Assembly (NCBI GenBank): GCA_002256985.1 | Contig: NCGO01000003.1 | Location: forward strand, 1 to 64,000 | Source of the DNA: Novosphingobium sp. 28-62-57 | GTDB taxonomy: Bacteria > Pseudomonadota > Alphaproteobacteria > Sphingomonadales > Sphingomonadaceae | Direction: 5' to 3' | DNA: 64,000 bases | Part shown: piece after piece, positions 63,529 to 64,000 of the stretch | Layout of the letters: each line of letters begins with the position of its first letter | Position numbering within the stretch: position 1 is the stretch's first letter | Notes under the pieces: generated by a model | Database searches by the model: none | What the model was told of the DNA's origin: nothing | The model's input: the letters and a program-made list of their open reading frames with translations, nothing else | Program-made: the position numbers and the translations under genes

Positions 63529-64000
63529 TCAATACCCGCTGAGTTGGGCTACGCGTTCGGCGTGGTAGTATTGGTCGCCCATGAATTCGGCCAAGGACCG
63601 GTCGCGCTTCATGTAGAGGCCGATGTCGTATTCGTCGGTCATGCCGACGCCGCCGTGCATCTGCACGCCTTCGCGGACCGAGAGGTTGCAGGCCTTCGAT
63701 GCCTTGGCCTTGGCGACCGAGACCATCAGGTCGGCCTTTTCCGAATTGCCATCGAGCAGCTGCTGGGCCTTGATCACGGCGGCTTCGGCGATTTCGAGTT
63801 CGGAATAGAGGTGCGCGGCGCGGTGTTGGAGGGCCTGGAATTCACCGATCAACTGGCCGAATTGCTTGCGCGTTTTGAGGTAGGCGGTGGTGATGTCGAA
63901 AGCGCCCTGCCCTACGCCGGTCAGCTCTGCCGCCGCGCCGATGCGGCCTGCGTTGATGACCTTGTTCAGCAAGGCGCGGCCGCCATCGACTTCGCCAATC
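63529..64000 (-). CDS. acyl-CoA dehydrogenase, C-terminal part (cut by window end)
   Basis: The last 157 residues of an acyl-CoA dehydrogenase; the frame stays open to the window edge. It shows RIGAAAELTGVGQGAFDITTAYLKTRKQFG, the family C-terminal domain, and VQMHGGVGMTDEYDIGLYMKR. It is not a copy of the two dehydrogenases at 3.4-5.8 kb. The start and most of the protein lie outside. Confidence 0.93.
   Translation of the reverse strand, partial: IGEVDGGRALLNKVINAGRIGAAAELTGVGQGAFDITTAYLKTRKQFGQLIGEFQALQHRAAHLYSELEIAEAAVIKAQQLLDGNSEKADLMVSVAKAKASKACNLSVREGVQMHGGVGMTDEYDIGLYMKRDRSLAEFMGDQYYHAERVAQLSGY

Overview
The window looks like chromosomal DNA of a Sphingomonadales alphaproteobacterium (Novosphingobium/Sphingomonas type). 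It is GC-rich and densely coding. It carries a compact ybgC-tolQRAB-pal operon, purS-purQ, a split histidine operon, an aceA gene divergent from an XRE/ScfR-type regulator, an SspB-alpha ClpXP adaptor, a tiny PEP-CTERM protein, and many short GC-rich hairpin repeat families of the kind scattered through sphingomonad genomes. No rRNA, tRNA, CRISPR array or insertion sequence was recognised. This taxonomic reading is an inference from gene content.

Left region (1-15.7 kb). It opens with a single-chain type IIG restriction-modification enzyme. Then comes a minus-strand beta-oxidation set: acyl-CoA ligase, TetR regulator, thiolase, fused hydratase/dehydrogenase, small and large acyl-CoA dehydrogenases. 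The order resembles pim-type dicarboxylate/cyclic-acid pathways, and two matching 14-bp operator-like sites bracket it. An apparent accessory insert follows (about 11.8-15.6 kb): a two-gene operon of secreted unknown proteins, divergent from an 821-residue STAND-like NTPase. This insert is the best candidate for an undescribed system, possibly defence.

15.7-30 kb. An outer-membrane beta-barrel protein and a chemoreceptor with a CheR-type C-terminal pentapeptide are followed by a short-chain-acid locus. That locus has a CrbS-like transporter-kinase hybrid, a CrbR-like response regulator encoded convergently, a DcaP-like porin, an MHS-family transporter, a propionyl-CoA synthetase, a BciA-like vinyl-reductase homologue and a low-molecular-weight phosphatase. 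The two-component pair probably senses carboxylates and controls the uptake and activation genes beside it.

30-42 kb. A tandem 204-bp repeat block precedes a fused 2-oxoacid dehydrogenase E1 gene. Then come a nitrilase-family hydrolase, a GNAT enzyme, a SnoaL-like protein, purC, a toxin-antitoxin pair with an unusual partner protein, a lipoprotein M16 peptidase, an orphan TetR regulator with a perfect palindrome at its promoter, and purS-purQ.

42-64 kb. This part holds a GGDEF/EAL protein, a conserved 52-residue protein, isocitrate lyase with its divergent ScfR-type regulator and two palindromes, a GNAT/DUF1285/NUDIX/CCA-transferase run, a DnaJ-domain protein, the tol-pal operon, HIT and hisE, a PEP-CTERM microprotein, hisF-hisA-hisH-hisB, sspB, an unknown small protein, gmk, an SDR, and the 3' end of another acyl-CoA dehydrogenase cut by the window edge. 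Hairpin repeats sit in most of the larger intergenic gaps here.
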